Shown: positions 18,201 through 25,994, counted from the first letter of the stretch. The stretch: DNA of 64,000 nt from Streptomyces seoulensis (GCA_013364255.1 CP054936.1:1116001-1180000); one strand, 5' to 3'. Notes: a model not told the origin generated them from the letters alone. Numbers and translations are program-made.

Positions 18201-18793
18201 CCTGCTGGGCCGCTCGGCGCGGAGACTTCCTCATTGCCATCGACCTGTCCGCCGCAGAACACCCCGTTGAGCAGAGGAAGTTCCCTTTGTTCAACGTCGT
18301 GAACCTTGCGGCGGCGAAGCGGCAGTACGCTGAAGCCGCTGCCGCGGCCCGCGCCCTCCGGGACACCGCGGACCAGGTGCGCGCACTGTGCGCCATCGTG
18401 GCGGCCGCCCGTCGGCACGGCGCCCGCCACTGCGTCGATGAGTTCACTCACGAGGTCGGTACCCTCCTGACAGCCGCCTCGGAGTCGACGGAAGACTGGG
18501 CGGAACGCCGGCGAGGCCGCCTTCAGGCTGCCGCGGCCGAAGGATGGGGGGACAGCCCCGCAGGCCGTGCAGCCGCAGTCGAAGCACTGAGCCTTGCCTC
18601 GTGGCCCAGCTGTTTGGAGGCGGTTCGCCGGACAGCTTCCCAGGCTCTGCCAACTGCACTGGGGCCTCTGCTACGAGAGAGACAGGACCTGGCATCGCAG
18701 GGCGAGCCATCCCCAGCGCGCTCGGCGCTTCGAAAGACCAACCCACACCCACGAGATGGACGGGCTGAGACCCCACCACGATGGCAGGCGTGA
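15230..18793 (+). CDS. STAND/NACHT-like NTPase, C-terminal part: winged-helix and long helical repeat sensor
   Basis: Same frame as the upstream part; only the TGA at 15179-15181 separates them. The codons between (SGAIDRWLAPSPYAEVVRLEAED) read as normal NTPase sequence, so this is one gene split by a CGA-to-TGA type change. It begins with a helical/winged-helix lid (LVAAAGGGLTAADLARL), then YVLAHEEIRRSAVELL and TPEYLLRGYGQLLRAQGD. About 950 residues of helical-repeat array (TPR/HEAT-like; recurrent DP-x-x-R-x-x-AL units) follow and probably sense the trigger. A GGAGG eight bases before ATG 15257 could allow independent restart; the listed GTG 15230 lacks good spacing. Codon use is less GC-biased than in the flanking genes. 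Confidence 0.72.
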   Translation: MRLEAEDSLMRMLQTGGLARQLLGLVAAAGGGLTAADLARLADTRPRLVEKELSTVTGRAFRVRTPHWSPQDADASASGVYVLAHEEIRRSAVELLTDEELAANRERLHEWADDYQARRWPPRTPEYLLRGYGQLLRAQGDTRRLVRLAGDAHRHARLWQRSGSDLDGLDELSTAFEGLVAGGGGDPAEVADAFVLAVRRDALLSRSDSLPDALIAVWAGLGQVRRAVSLARARQSEVACLRALVEVVRVLVAKGELQQATEVADEAAQLAGAVAGQGRREAVTYAMVMLAVVGSTNRAYNMACAQVPQQGHDEMLASAATAALYAGQRGTAEILARAAAASLPDTVPVIEAQAMILDSDCPRAVAVIRTVGDRGLRAQLLAGAASAMAEDGHTDAVLVAEEALAEALAEGGQRALIPAALAIAYAGEPRRAGEICRSLSDPFDRMTSLARVAAVLATSGEVGEAVDLAHESAALADKVTADNQRADGLTMAAVALALARQHQSAVELLAPLRSAVAREEAAANMVRGLAETSDDLQRPTELAHSLSSPRSRSRALAYLAAAHLAAGDRARAQALAQEASDATREDAGWGNFHHVAQLATVLAQAEAPGLAVEAARKIDEPDRQSMALKQAAGAAASDKPDHGADIARAIEDPWRRAQALGWVATAAARGGCTGLAASLIQEMREIESGLPPAGLVSSDHRTAALAALAKAFTEDGQDDAADAVVDTVKQNGSRTAVLAAIAGSLAERGEHDKALSLVGHLVTSPRAARLTTPIATAWAKAGATPRALAALDLLPRAADQAEALALTAKSLAGADGIVRDSVLARHAHALADVLSSPGWTDRALSEQVGLLLRYDRTDLAAALSQHIADPGRRSECDALCGIAAGLTAVSGADLDDEDMTAEAAFLAEQITNVHDHQQDLGSVVAALAWTEQHGRAWSLLNALPDESPSRDDAAAASAEALAASGHYAVARELAWNLPKGVERERVLDDVACWAARRGDFLIAIDLSAAEHPVEQRKFPLFNVVNLAAAKRQYAEAAAAARALRDTADQVRALCAIVAAARRHGARHCVDEFTHEVGTLLTAASESTEDWAERRRGRLQAAAAEGWGDSPAGRAAAVEALSLASWPSCLEAVRRTASQALPTALGPLLRERQDLASQGEPSPARSALRKTNPHPRDGRAETPPRWQA

Positions 18794-18831
18794 CCTGCCG
18801 GCTTATGACCAACACAGGAGTTGATCGAGAC

Positions 18832-19233
18832 ATGAAGCCGCTCGTGTACGCCGGAGTCGGACTCTGCGGTGCCGGCATGGTCGCATTGATTGTCGGCGCG
18901 GTTGTCGACGTCAACGCGGCGGAGCCGTGGGCCAGCGTCGGTGGTGGCATCGCAAGTCTGGCGGGCATCGCCCTGGCGCTGTACGCTCAATTCGCTCAGT
19001 CGGCCGCTCCTGCCGCCAGCGGAACCCAGGTCAGCGCCGACGGAGAACGGTCCATCGCGGCCGGAGGCAGCATTGGCGCCGCCATGACAGGCAATGGCGC
19101 CGCGCCCGCATCCGCGCCGACACCGTCCGCGGCCCCCACTCCGCCTCCGGCGTCCGGGACGGTAACCGCAGCCGGCGACAGATCCATCGCAGCGGGCGGT
19201 CATATCGGCAGCGCCTCGACGGGCGACGCCTGA
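18832..19233 (+). CDS. Small two-helix membrane protein sharing the NTPase N-terminal motif (candidate effector)
   Basis: A 133-residue protein with two hydrophobic segments (about 4-25 and 36-57) and then a flexible Ala/Pro/Gly tail. The tail carries the 19-residue motif twice: GERSIAAGGSIGAAMTGNG (71-89) and GDRSIAAGGHIGSASTGDA (115-133, the exact C-terminus). Both align without gaps to residues 4-22 of the NTPase encoded 38 bases upstream. The family of the membrane part is unknown to me. By analogy with NLR/effector pairs that share short amyloid-type signalling motifs, it may be a membrane-acting effector; that is inference. Start ATG 18832, with AGGAG 11 bases upstream; ATG 18781 and 18806 are alternatives. 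Confidence 0.7.
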   Translation: MKPLVYAGVGLCGAGMVALIVGAVVDVNAAEPWASVGGGIASLAGIALALYAQFAQSAAPAASGTQVSADGERSIAAGGSIGAAMTGNGAAPASAPTPSAAPTPPPASGTVTAAGDRSIAAGGHIGSASTGDA

Positions 19234-19333
19234 GTCAGCTGAAGCTGGGGCACTGGGCAGGTTGCCAAGGGCAGCTCGGGTGGGTCGGTCCAGCGCCACC
19301 GCTAGGGGCTGTCCAATGGGTCGCATGAGCTAG

Positions 19334-20775
19334 TAGGGCTTGGTCAGGTTCACTCGTGAGTGGCGTGTCTGCTTGTCTGTCGGTGCCGTTGTCTTGGTGT
19401 GACACCTGAGGAGTTGGCCGGGGTCCGTGCGGACCTGGAGGCTTTCGCGGCGGAGTTGTTCGACGGGTTCTTTCGTGCGGATCAGCGGCGGTGGGGACAG
19501 GCGTATGTGCGCGGGCTGCTGCTGGACGGCAGACGCAAGTCGGTGGAGCCGATGGCGGCCCGGCTGGGTGAGGACGGCAACCGGCAGGCGCTGGCGCACT
19601 TCATCACTTCCAGCCCGTGGGATGCGGCGCATGTGCGGGCCCGGCTGGCCTGGAGGATGCACGAGGTGATCGGCCCGGAAGCCTTGATCGTGGACGACAC
19701 CGGTTTCCTCAAGGACGGGGACGCCTCGGCGTGTGTGTCGCGGCAGTACACCGGCACCGCGGGCAAGGTCACCAACTGCCAGGTGGGCGTCTCGGTGCAT
19801 CTGGCCACCGACCGTGCCTCGGCCGCGGTCGACTGGCGCCTGTTCGTGCCGGCCTCCTGGGACCCGGCCTCGCCCGAGGCCGATGCGGTCAAGGTCTCCC
19901 GCCGCACCCGCTGCGGCATGCCCGACCAGGCCGGGCACGTGGAGAAGTGGCAGCTCGCTCTGGACATGATCGACGAGACCCTCTCGTGGGGCATCGACAT
20001 CCCGCTGGTGGTCGCGGACGCCGGCTACGGCGATGCCGCCGCCTTCCGCCTCGGTCTGGAGGAACGGGACCTGCCTTACGCGGTCGGTGTCTGCGGCCGG
20101 CATACCGCGCATCCGGCCGATGCCCGGCCCGTCCAACCGGTCTACGCGGGCACCGGGCGTCCGCCGAAGATGCGGTACCCCGGGCCTGCGCGCAACGTGA
20201 AGGACCTGGTCATCGCGGCCGGCCGGGCGGCGGCCCGGCCGGTGTCCTGGCGGGAGGGGTCCCGGCCGGGCAAAGGCCGCAGTGGCCTCAAGCGCATGTA
20301 CTCGCGGTTCGTCGCTCTCCGCATCCGCCCGGCCGGACGCGGCATCCGCAAGGTCGTCGAGGATCCGGAGCTGCCCGAGCGGTGGCTGCTGGCCGAGTGG
20401 CCGGCCACCGAGCCGGAACCGGTGCAGTTCTGGCTGTCGAACCTGCCCTCCGGCATGCCGCTGGCCACTCTGGTGCGGCTGGCCAAACTCCGCTGGCGCA
20501 TCGAACACGACTACCGCGAGATGAAACAGGCCCTGGGCCTGGCCCACTTCGAAGGCCGCACCTGGACCGGCTGGCACCACCACGTCACCCTCGTCTCGGC
20601 CGCACACGCCTTTTGCACCCTGCAACGACTGGCCCGTCACCCAAAAGACGCGGCGCGGGCCTGAGCCTCTACCAAGTCATCCGCGAACTCCAAACACTCC
20701 TCGCCACCTGGGCCGGCGCCTGCCCCACCTGCCACCGCGACATACCCAAACCGATACGAACCTGACCAAGCCCTA
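19334..20775 (+). mobile_element. IS701-family insertion sequence, intact, with CTAG target duplication
   Basis: Perfect 18-bp inverted repeats TAGGGCTTGGTCAGGTTC (19334-19351) and its complement (20758-20775) enclose one transposase gene. The element is flanked on both sides by CTAG (19330-19333 and 20776-20779), the 4-bp target duplication typical of IS701. Length is 1442 bp. The intact ends, duplication and open transposase indicate a recent insertion. Confidence 0.93.
19399..20664 (+). CDS. IS701-family transposase
   Basis: A 421-residue DDE transposase, full length for IS701. The acidic triad regions are visible: PEALIVDDTGFLKDG (first Asp), IPLVVADAGYGDAAAF (second Asp) and LRWRIEHDYREMKQALGLAHFEGR (Glu). 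QYTGTAGKVTNCQVGVSVHLA after the first Asp is a family hallmark. I chose GTG 19399, giving MTPEELAGVRADLEAF; the longer frame to 19360 adds only cysteine-rich non-family sequence. No frameshift seen, so it is probably active. Confidence 0.92.
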   Translation: MTPEELAGVRADLEAFAAELFDGFFRADQRRWGQAYVRGLLLDGRRKSVEPMAARLGEDGNRQALAHFITSSPWDAAHVRARLAWRMHEVIGPEALIVDDTGFLKDGDASACVSRQYTGTAGKVTNCQVGVSVHLATDRASAAVDWRLFVPASWDPASPEADAVKVSRRTRCGMPDQAGHVEKWQLALDMIDETLSWGIDIPLVVADAGYGDAAAFRLGLEERDLPYAVGVCGRHTAHPADARPVQPVYAGTGRPPKMRYPGPARNVKDLVIAAGRAAARPVSWREGSRPGKGRSGLKRMYSRFVALRIRPAGRGIRKVVEDPELPERWLLAEWPATEPEPVQFWLSNLPSGMPLATLVRLAKLRWRIEHDYREMKQALGLAHFEGRTWTGWHHHVTLVSAAHAFCTLQRLARHPKDAARA

Positions 20776-20806
20776 CTAGGGCACTGACCTTGAATGTGTG
20801 ATGTCG

Positions 20807-20962
20807 TCATGGAGGCTGGTGCCGGAGGCCGGTGCCGGTGAGACAGCCGTCGAGGACGTCGGGGCGGTACTGGAGCTGGCGCAGGCCGCGCCGGACGGCG
20901 CTGATCAGGTCGTCGGGGTCGGCGAAGGCGCGGTTGGCTGTGGTGGTGCGTCGCAGGACGGA
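20807..20962 (-). pseudogene. IS630-type transposase C-terminal fragment
   Basis: The minus strand reads TANRAFADPDDLISAVRRGL, then RQLQYRPDVLDGCLTGTGL and a stop at 20807. This matches the usual C-terminal end of IS630-type transposases. Everything upstream is lost at about 20962, where a truncated RHS gene begins on the other strand. A shorter copy of the same end lies at 22562. Confidence 0.65.
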
Positions 20963-20964
20963 CC

Positions 20965-22080
20965 AGATTCGACTCCCGTACCAACCGCACCACGCTGAGC
21001 ACGGCCAAGGGGGGACCAGGAGAGGACTGCCCCTCCACCGGGGCGACGACCGTCACCACCACCTACGACTCGGCGGATCGGGTCGTAGGCACCGGTTACA
21101 CCTATGACGCCTTCGGTCGGATGACCGGTATGCCGGGCGCCGTCTCTGTCGGCTATTTCGCCAACGATGTCGCGCGGCAACAGGCCACCGCGGCCCAACG
21201 GCAGACCTGGGACCTTGACGCCACCCTGCGATTCCGGACCTGGACGGTGGAGAACAAGACTGCGGGTACCTGGACGCAGCTGGGCAGCAAGACGAACCAC
21301 TACGACTGCGACTCCGACAGTCCGCGGTGGATCACCGAGGACAATGCGACCGGCGAGGTGACCCGTAACGTCTCCTCCCTCGGAGGCGGCCTTGCCGCGA
21401 CGACCAGCGCCGCGGGGAACACTGTGCTGCAGTTCTCTTCGCTGCACGGGGACATCGCTCTGGAACTGCCCCTCGACACGTCCGTGGCGCCGAGGGCCCT
21501 GGACACTGACGAGTACGGAAATGCCCGCGCCGGACGGGAGCTGCCGCGATACGGCTGGCTGGGGGTCCGCCAGCGATCGGCCGAGACGGTCACCGGTCAC
21601 ATGCTCATGGGGATGCGCCTGTACGACCCGACGACCGGCCGCTTCCTCTCCGTCGACCCCGTCCCCGGCGGTGGCGACAACCGCTACGGGTATCCGGGGG
21701 ACCCGGTCAATCAGAACGACCTGGACGGCCGGAAATGGAAGTGCAAAGCCAAGTGCCAGCCAGCAGGCCGGGGGTCGCACTGCACTGGCTATGTGTTCGG
21801 AGCAGGTTCGGGCAACAACGAGGACAGCGCGGTGAAAGACGCGAAGCGGGACGCGGTGCACCAAGCGCCCCGTGGCTGCTACGCAAGGCACTGCAAGGCG
21901 TACGACTGCACCAAGAACAGGCTCCGCCAATGGCTGGACGGCAACTACAACCCGCGCACAATGCACAGGCATAACGTGCCCAACTGGATGCGCAGTGCCA
22001 ACCACAATTCGTGGGGCATCCTGTTCCACAGTGAGGTCTGGAGGGGAACCAGCGGCAGCCTCTGCGGCTGCAGTCCCTGA
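20965..22080 (+). pseudogene. RHS-repeat protein, 5'-truncated, with C-terminal toxin-like tip
   Basis: An open frame of 371 codons starting in mid-protein at the junction with an IS630 fragment; no start codon fits its beginning. It reads YDSADRVVGTGYTYDAFGRM, RYGWLGVRQRSAETVTGHMLMG, then MRLYDPTTGRFLSVDP and NRYGYPGDPVNQNDLDG, which is the RHS-associated core end. After DLDG comes a ~120-residue tip rich in cysteine (KCKAKCQ, then AKRDAVHQAPRGCYARHCKAYDC) that replaces the classical toxin region. RHS proteins are long secreted or wall-bound polymorphic toxins. The N-terminal cage and export signals are missing, so this is an orphan tip unless transcribed from elsewhere. The gene downstream may be its partner. 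Confidence 0.8.
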
Positions 22081-22230
22081 TCAATCGGCCGGATCCCATA
22101 CCTGATGTTCCCGGCCGAGTACCGGCGGTGTGTCCCGCGAGGCTTACTCCGGGACACACCGCCCTCTCTGTCGGCGGGGCCGCAGGCCACGCCGACGACG
22201 TCACCCGCAGCAGAGACAAGGAGCAGCATC

Positions 22231-22542
22231 GTGTCCGACTCCGCCCCCGACGACAACACCCAGGGGCGGCCCAGGCTCTGGCAGGTGACCATCGCGATGG
22301 TCGCTACAGCTGCCCAGCACGAGGAACTGATGGACCGGCTGACGGACCTCCTGTGTCCTGATCCCGAACACGAGGGCCCCTGCCCGATCCCCTGGGCCAT
22401 GCACAGCACCAACGAGGACTCCCTGCCTCGTCGTAAGCGCGAGGCGCTGCTGACGGAGATCAGGGAGACCAACTGGAATCCGGCTAACGAGGAGGACTTC
22501 GGCGGATCCGGAGCCGATTCCGGTCGGCGGCCCGCCTACTGA
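22231..22542 (+). CDS. Small acidic protein downstream of RHS tip (possible immunity partner)
   Basis: A 103-residue soluble, acidic protein (VTIAMVATAAQHEELMDRL, then CPDPEHEGPCPIPW near residue 50). The Cys-Pro-rich CPDPEHxGPCPIPW box appears in small proteins encoded next to RHS genes, as far as I recall; the function is not established. Its position directly after a polymorphic-toxin tip, 150 bases away on the same strand, is what one expects of an immunity gene. I chose GTG 22231 because AAGGAG lies seven bases upstream; the longer frame to 22105 lacks one. Confidence 0.55.
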   Translation: MSDSAPDDNTQGRPRLWQVTIAMVATAAQHEELMDRLTDLLCPDPEHEGPCPIPWAMHSTNEDSLPRRKREALLTEIRETNWNPANEEDFGGSGADSGRRPAY

Positions 22543-22561
22543 CCTTCGTAGCGTGGTGTCG

Positions 22562-22603
22562 TCATGATGGTTTGGGCAGGCCGGTGCCGGTGGGACAGCC
22601 GTC
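22562..22603 (-). pseudogene. IS630-type terminal scrap, second copy
   Basis: The minus strand reads DGCPTGTGLPKPS then stop, the extreme C-terminus of the transposase remnant at 20807-20962. The flanking plus-strand sequence from CTGACCTT through GTCGTCATG and GCCGGTGCCGGTG also repeats that of 20786-20840. It is too short to code for anything, but marks the right-hand scar of an IS630-type copy in direct orientation. Confidence 0.6.
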
Positions 22604-22834
22604 GGCCGTGTCGGTATTGGCATGATCGGCGAGGCCCTGCCGGCCGTGGGCATCACCGAGGGCAGCCTGCGCGGCGACCGGGCCTACGCAGTGCTGGGCG
22701 GAGCATCCGCTCACGGTGGGGAGCGCCCCGGCGGTGGGAAGGGCGGTCGGCCGAGGCATGGCTGCGCAGGGTGCCAGGCCGCACGGCGAGTGCTCGCGGT
22801 GCTGGTCGCGGTCTCCACCACGGCGGACCTCGAC

Positions 22835-23437
22835 CGCTACTCGATGCACGCCTTCGCCGAGACGGTTCGCTTCCAGGGCGGGCTGGCGGCGATGCTGTCG
22901 ACCAGGGGCGGCGCCCAGGAGGCGCTGGTCACCGAGGGCGCCGGTACGCTGACGGACCGGCCGGCCGCCGAGCTCGGGCCGCGAGTGCTGACCGGCCGCC
23001 GGGTCACCTCGATCCGGTACGACGATGGCGGCGCGACCCTGCACACCACCTCCGGCGCCGTCCGGGCCGGCCGAGTGATGGTGGCCGTCCCGCCTCCGCT
23101 GTCCGGCCGGATCGGCTACGACCCTCCGCTCCCGGCGAACCGGACGGAGCTGGAGCGGAACACCTACATGGGTTCGGTCTACAAGGCCATCGCGGTCTAC
23201 GAACGGCCACTCCGGCGGAAAGGCGGCGGCCACGCGGAGTTCGTGATGCTGGGGGAACCGGGCGGCGCGGTCTTCGACACCTCGCCGTCGGACGGTCCCG
23301 GCTACCTGTGCGTGCTGGTGGCCGGGGCTGAGGCCCGGAACCTCGACCGGCTGGCTTTCGCGGACCGGCGCCGGACGCTGCTCCAGCAGCTCGCCCCGCA
23401 CCTGGGGCCGGAGATACTCGAACCGGTGACCGGCTCG
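22835..23437 (+). pseudogene. Flavin amine oxidase-like C-terminal fragment
   Basis: From about 22835 the frame reads like the substrate-binding half of an FAD-dependent monoamine oxidase: MHAFAETVRFQGGLAAMLS, VLTGRRVTSIRYDDGGATLHT, then VMVAVPPPLSGRIGYDPPLP and GSVYKAIAVYERP. The FAD-binding N-terminus (GxGxxG) is absent; upstream sequence is unrelated. On the right it stops at about 23437 and continues straight into an aldehyde dehydrogenase tail, so the FAD-closing C-terminal motif is missing too. Non-functional remnant. Confidence 0.75.
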
Positions 23438-23868
23438 CGGGGACGCTGGGCGCCAACGTCATCGCGCACCCGCACACCCTGCGCGCGCTCGGCGCCGGGT
23501 TCACCCGAGCCGTCGCCGACCTGCGCTACGGCACGGTCGCGGTCAACGCCTGGACCGCAGTCGGCTATCTGACGGCCCGTGCCACCTGGGGCGCGTTTCC
23601 CGGTCACACCCTCCATGACGCGCAGAGCGGCATCGGGGTCGTCCACAACGGACTCCTGCTTGCCGACACCGAACGGACCGTCGTGTGCGGGCCGTTCCGG
23701 CCCTTCCCCCGGTCCGTGCTCACCGGGCAGTTCACACTCTTCCCGCGACCGCCGTGGTTCGTCACCCACCGGACCGCGGCCGTCACAGGCCGCCGGCTCA
23801 CCGCGTTCGCCGCCCGCCCCGGATGGGCGAAGCTGCCCGGCCTCTTCGCCGCCGCCCTGCGCGGCTGA
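23438..23868 (+). pseudogene. Aldehyde dehydrogenase C-terminal fragment
   Basis: Joined to the amine-oxidase scrap in a different frame. It reads LAGTLGANVIAHPHTLRALG, DLRYGTVAVNAWTAVGYLTA, ATWGAFPGHTLHDAQSGIGV and a tail ending PGLFAAALRG, the C-terminal third of an aldehyde dehydrogenase-fold protein. The catalytic Cys/Glu and NAD domain are lacking. The join occurs at GAACCGGTGACCGGCTCGCG, consistent with illegitimate recombination. Confidence 0.72.
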
Positions 23869-23935
23869 GCCGCGGCGTGGCGCGTGATCATCGCGTAGGA
23901 ATGCGATGAGGGAGCCTTCGGCCAGGCGCGGTCCG

Positions 23936-24165
23936 TCATGCGGAGCGCTGTAGCGCTGCGGACTCCTCAAGCGCGTCGGCGAGGTACTTCGCCGACGCTC
24001 CGACGCCTCCTTCGGCGACCTGCGCCGGGGTGCCGCCGGCGACGACGGTGCTGCCGTCCTCCCCCGCTCCGGGCCCGAGGTCGATGACGCGGTCGGCCGT
24101 GGCGACGACGCGCATGTCCAGCGCGAGCATCACGACGGTGTTGCCCGCGTCGACGAGCCTGCTCG
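23936..24165 (-). pseudogene. UvrA-like ABC ATPase C-terminal fragment
   Basis: The minus strand reads VDAGNTVVMLALDMRVVATA, then DRVIDLGPGAGEDGSTVVAGGTP and a short tail ending at 23936. This matches the last ~70 residues of UvrA-type excinuclease ATPases (usual form VVIEHDMRVV). The EHD of the ABC switch region is replaced by ALD, another sign of decay. It is cut near 24165, where the AraC fragment begins on the opposite strand. Confidence 0.65.
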
Positions 24166-24872
24166 TCGAACAGGCGGGACGTCGGAGGCTCGCGACTCCC
24201 GGGTCGCTGGTGATCTACGACAGTGCCGAGCCGTTCTCCCTGTCCGCGAAGGAGTACTACGAGCAGGTCGTGCTCGAACTGCCCGCCGACAAGGCGTTCT
24301 CGCTGGCCGGCGTGAGCCGCAGCCACGAGCTGCTCGCCAGGACGTTCGACTGCGGCGGGGCTACGGGCGCGGTGGCGGCGTTCTTCGTGCACCTCGCGCA
24401 GCGCCAGGACGGCGACCGCCTCGGCGCGCACCGCCTGGAGCCCCAGGCGACCGCGCTGGGAGCATCGCTCATCGGCCTGCTCGCCCCCGGTCAGGGTGTG
24501 ATGCCCGAGTCGCTGCGTCGCGCGGAGGCGCTGGCCTACATGCGCGCACATCTGGCGGACCCCGACCTGGACGCCGAGGGCATCGCCGCGGGCCTGCACG
24601 TCTCCCGCCGCACCCTGTTCCGCCTCTTCGAGGGCACGGGTGAGTCCGCCATGGCCCGCCTGCGCTCCCTGCGGCTGGAGCGCGCCCGGCTGATGCTGCG
24701 CACCCACCCGGGCAGGCAGATCTCCACGATCGCGCTGGAGACGGGTTTCTCCAGCGCGGTGCAGTTCTACCGCGCCTTCCGCGCGGCGACCGGCATGACC
24801 CCCAGCGAGTACAGGGAGGCCGCGGTCACGGAGGGGCCGGCTGCTGCGGTCGTCCCGGACCTGGAGACATGA
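24154..24872 (+). pseudogene. AraC-family regulator, N-terminally truncated
   Basis: From about 24154 the frame reads TSLLVEQAGRRRLATPGSLVIYDS, a mid-cupin start, then a full linker and AraC helix-turn-helix pair near the C-terminus (EGIAAGLHVSRRTLFRLFEGT, then ISTIALETGFSSAVQFYRAF and GMTPSEYR). About 80 residues of the ligand-binding domain are missing. An open frame from ATG 24030 covers it, but its first ~40 residues are antisense to the UvrA scrap. The DNA-binding half is intact and could still bind DNA if expressed. Confidence 0.7.
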
Positions 24873-25004
24873 CGTGTCCGGGCGGCACGCTCGTGAGCGC
24901 ATCGCCTGGCATCCGAGGCTCACGCCCCGGCACGGCACGCCTTCCGGTTCCACGGAGCGCCGCCGGAGCGCCGGCGGGACTCGGCGGCTGTGAGGGCACT
25001 TCGG

Positions 25005-25961
25005 TCAGCGGGCGAGCCGAGGGAAGAGGGCCTGGGCGTTGCCGTGGTCGATGGCGGTGCGCTGCCGGTCGTCGAGGGGGTAGGCGTCGAGCTGCCGGGT
25101 GAAGTAGGCGGACATCTCGGCGGTGGCGTACGGGAAGTCGCTGCCGAAGGTGATGCGGGCGGGGTCGGCGAAGGCGAGCAGGGTGGGGAGGGTGTCGGGG
25201 TTGGCGCTGAGGGCGGTGTCGAAGTAGAAACGCCGCAGTTCCGCGAGGATCTCCTCGTGGGGCATGACGGGCCTCGTCCCGCTGACCTGCTGGTGCGCGG
25301 GCAGGGCGAGGGCGATGCGGTGGGCGGCGTAGGGGAGGAAGCCGCCGCCGTGGGACAGGATGAACCGGATGTCCGGGTGGCGGGTGGTGGTGCCCGACAG
25401 GACGAGGTTCATCGCGGCGCGGGTGGTGTCGAGCAGGAAGTCCGCGGCGTAGGGCGGGATGCCGGGGACGAGCGGGCCGGGCAGTTCGGCGGGGTGGACG
25501 AAGACGGTGGCGCCACGCCGGCCGAGTTCGGCCATCAGCGGTTCGAAGGCCGGGTCGCCGAGGTAGGTGCCGCTCTGGTTGGCGAGCAGCACGATGCCGT
25601 CGGCGCCGAGCTCGTCCAGGGCACGGGCGGCCTCGTCGAGCGCACCGTCGACATCGGGCAGCGTGAGGGTGGCGAAGAAGCCGTAGCGGTCGGGGCGGTC
25701 CCTGACGATCGCGGCGGCGTAGTCGTTGACCTTGCGGGCCCACGTGGTGGCCTCGGCGGCGTCCCCGAGGTAGGCGCCGGGCGTGGAGACCGACAGGACG
25801 GCCGCCTGGATGTCCTGGCTGTCCATGAAGGCGAGGTCGGTGTCGACGTCCCAGCGCGGGACGGGCAGGCCGCCGGCGGTCACGCCGCGGGAGAGGAGCC
25901 AGTCGCGGTAGTGCGGCGGAACGATGTGGTGGTGGGTGTCGATGCGCGCGGGGTGTGTCAC
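25005..25961 (-). CDS. Amidohydrolase (ACMSD/gamma-resorcylate decarboxylase-like)
   Basis: A 318-residue cytoplasmic TIM-barrel metallo-enzyme. DTHHHIVPP gives the first metal-binding histidines; TVFVHPAEL and FILSHGGGFLPY supply further ligands; ITFGSDFPYA holds the catalytic Asp. This pattern belongs to the amidohydrolase-2 group containing 2-amino-3-carboxymuconate semialdehyde and resorcylate decarboxylases. The substrate is uncertain. GTG start 25961 with GAGGTG eight bases upstream. It diverges from a MarR gene, with a palindrome in the 61-base gap, so it is probably the regulated target. Confidence 0.85.
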   Translation of the reverse strand: MTHPARIDTHHHIVPPHYRDWLLSRGVTAGGLPVPRWDVDTDLAFMDSQDIQAAVLSVSTPGAYLGDAAEATTWARKVNDYAAAIVRDRPDRYGFFATLTLPDVDGALDEAARALDELGADGIVLLANQSGTYLGDPAFEPLMAELGRRGATVFVHPAELPGPLVPGIPPYAADFLLDTTRAAMNLVLSGTTTRHPDIRFILSHGGGFLPYAAHRIALALPAHQQVSGTRPVMPHEEILAELRRFYFDTALSANPDTLPTLLAFADPARITFGSDFPYATAEMSAYFTRQLDAYPLDDRQRTAIDHGNAQALFPRLAR

Positions 25962-25982
25962 GGTGCTTCACCTCTGAGTGAC

Positions 25983-25994
25983 TTAGCAAGCTAA
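25983..25994. promoter_or_regulatory. Putative MarR operator
   Basis: A perfect palindrome, TTAGCAAGCTAA, in the short gap between the divergent amidohydrolase and MarR genes. MarR-family proteins bind such short dyads over their own promoters. A partial second half-site (TTAGCTT) follows at 25999. Confidence 0.65.

Noticed and set aside
24030..24872. Full AraC regulator starting at ATG 24030
   Set aside because: The first ~40 residues are antisense to a UvrA-like fragment and the ligand domain starts in the middle, so the gene is a truncated remnant.
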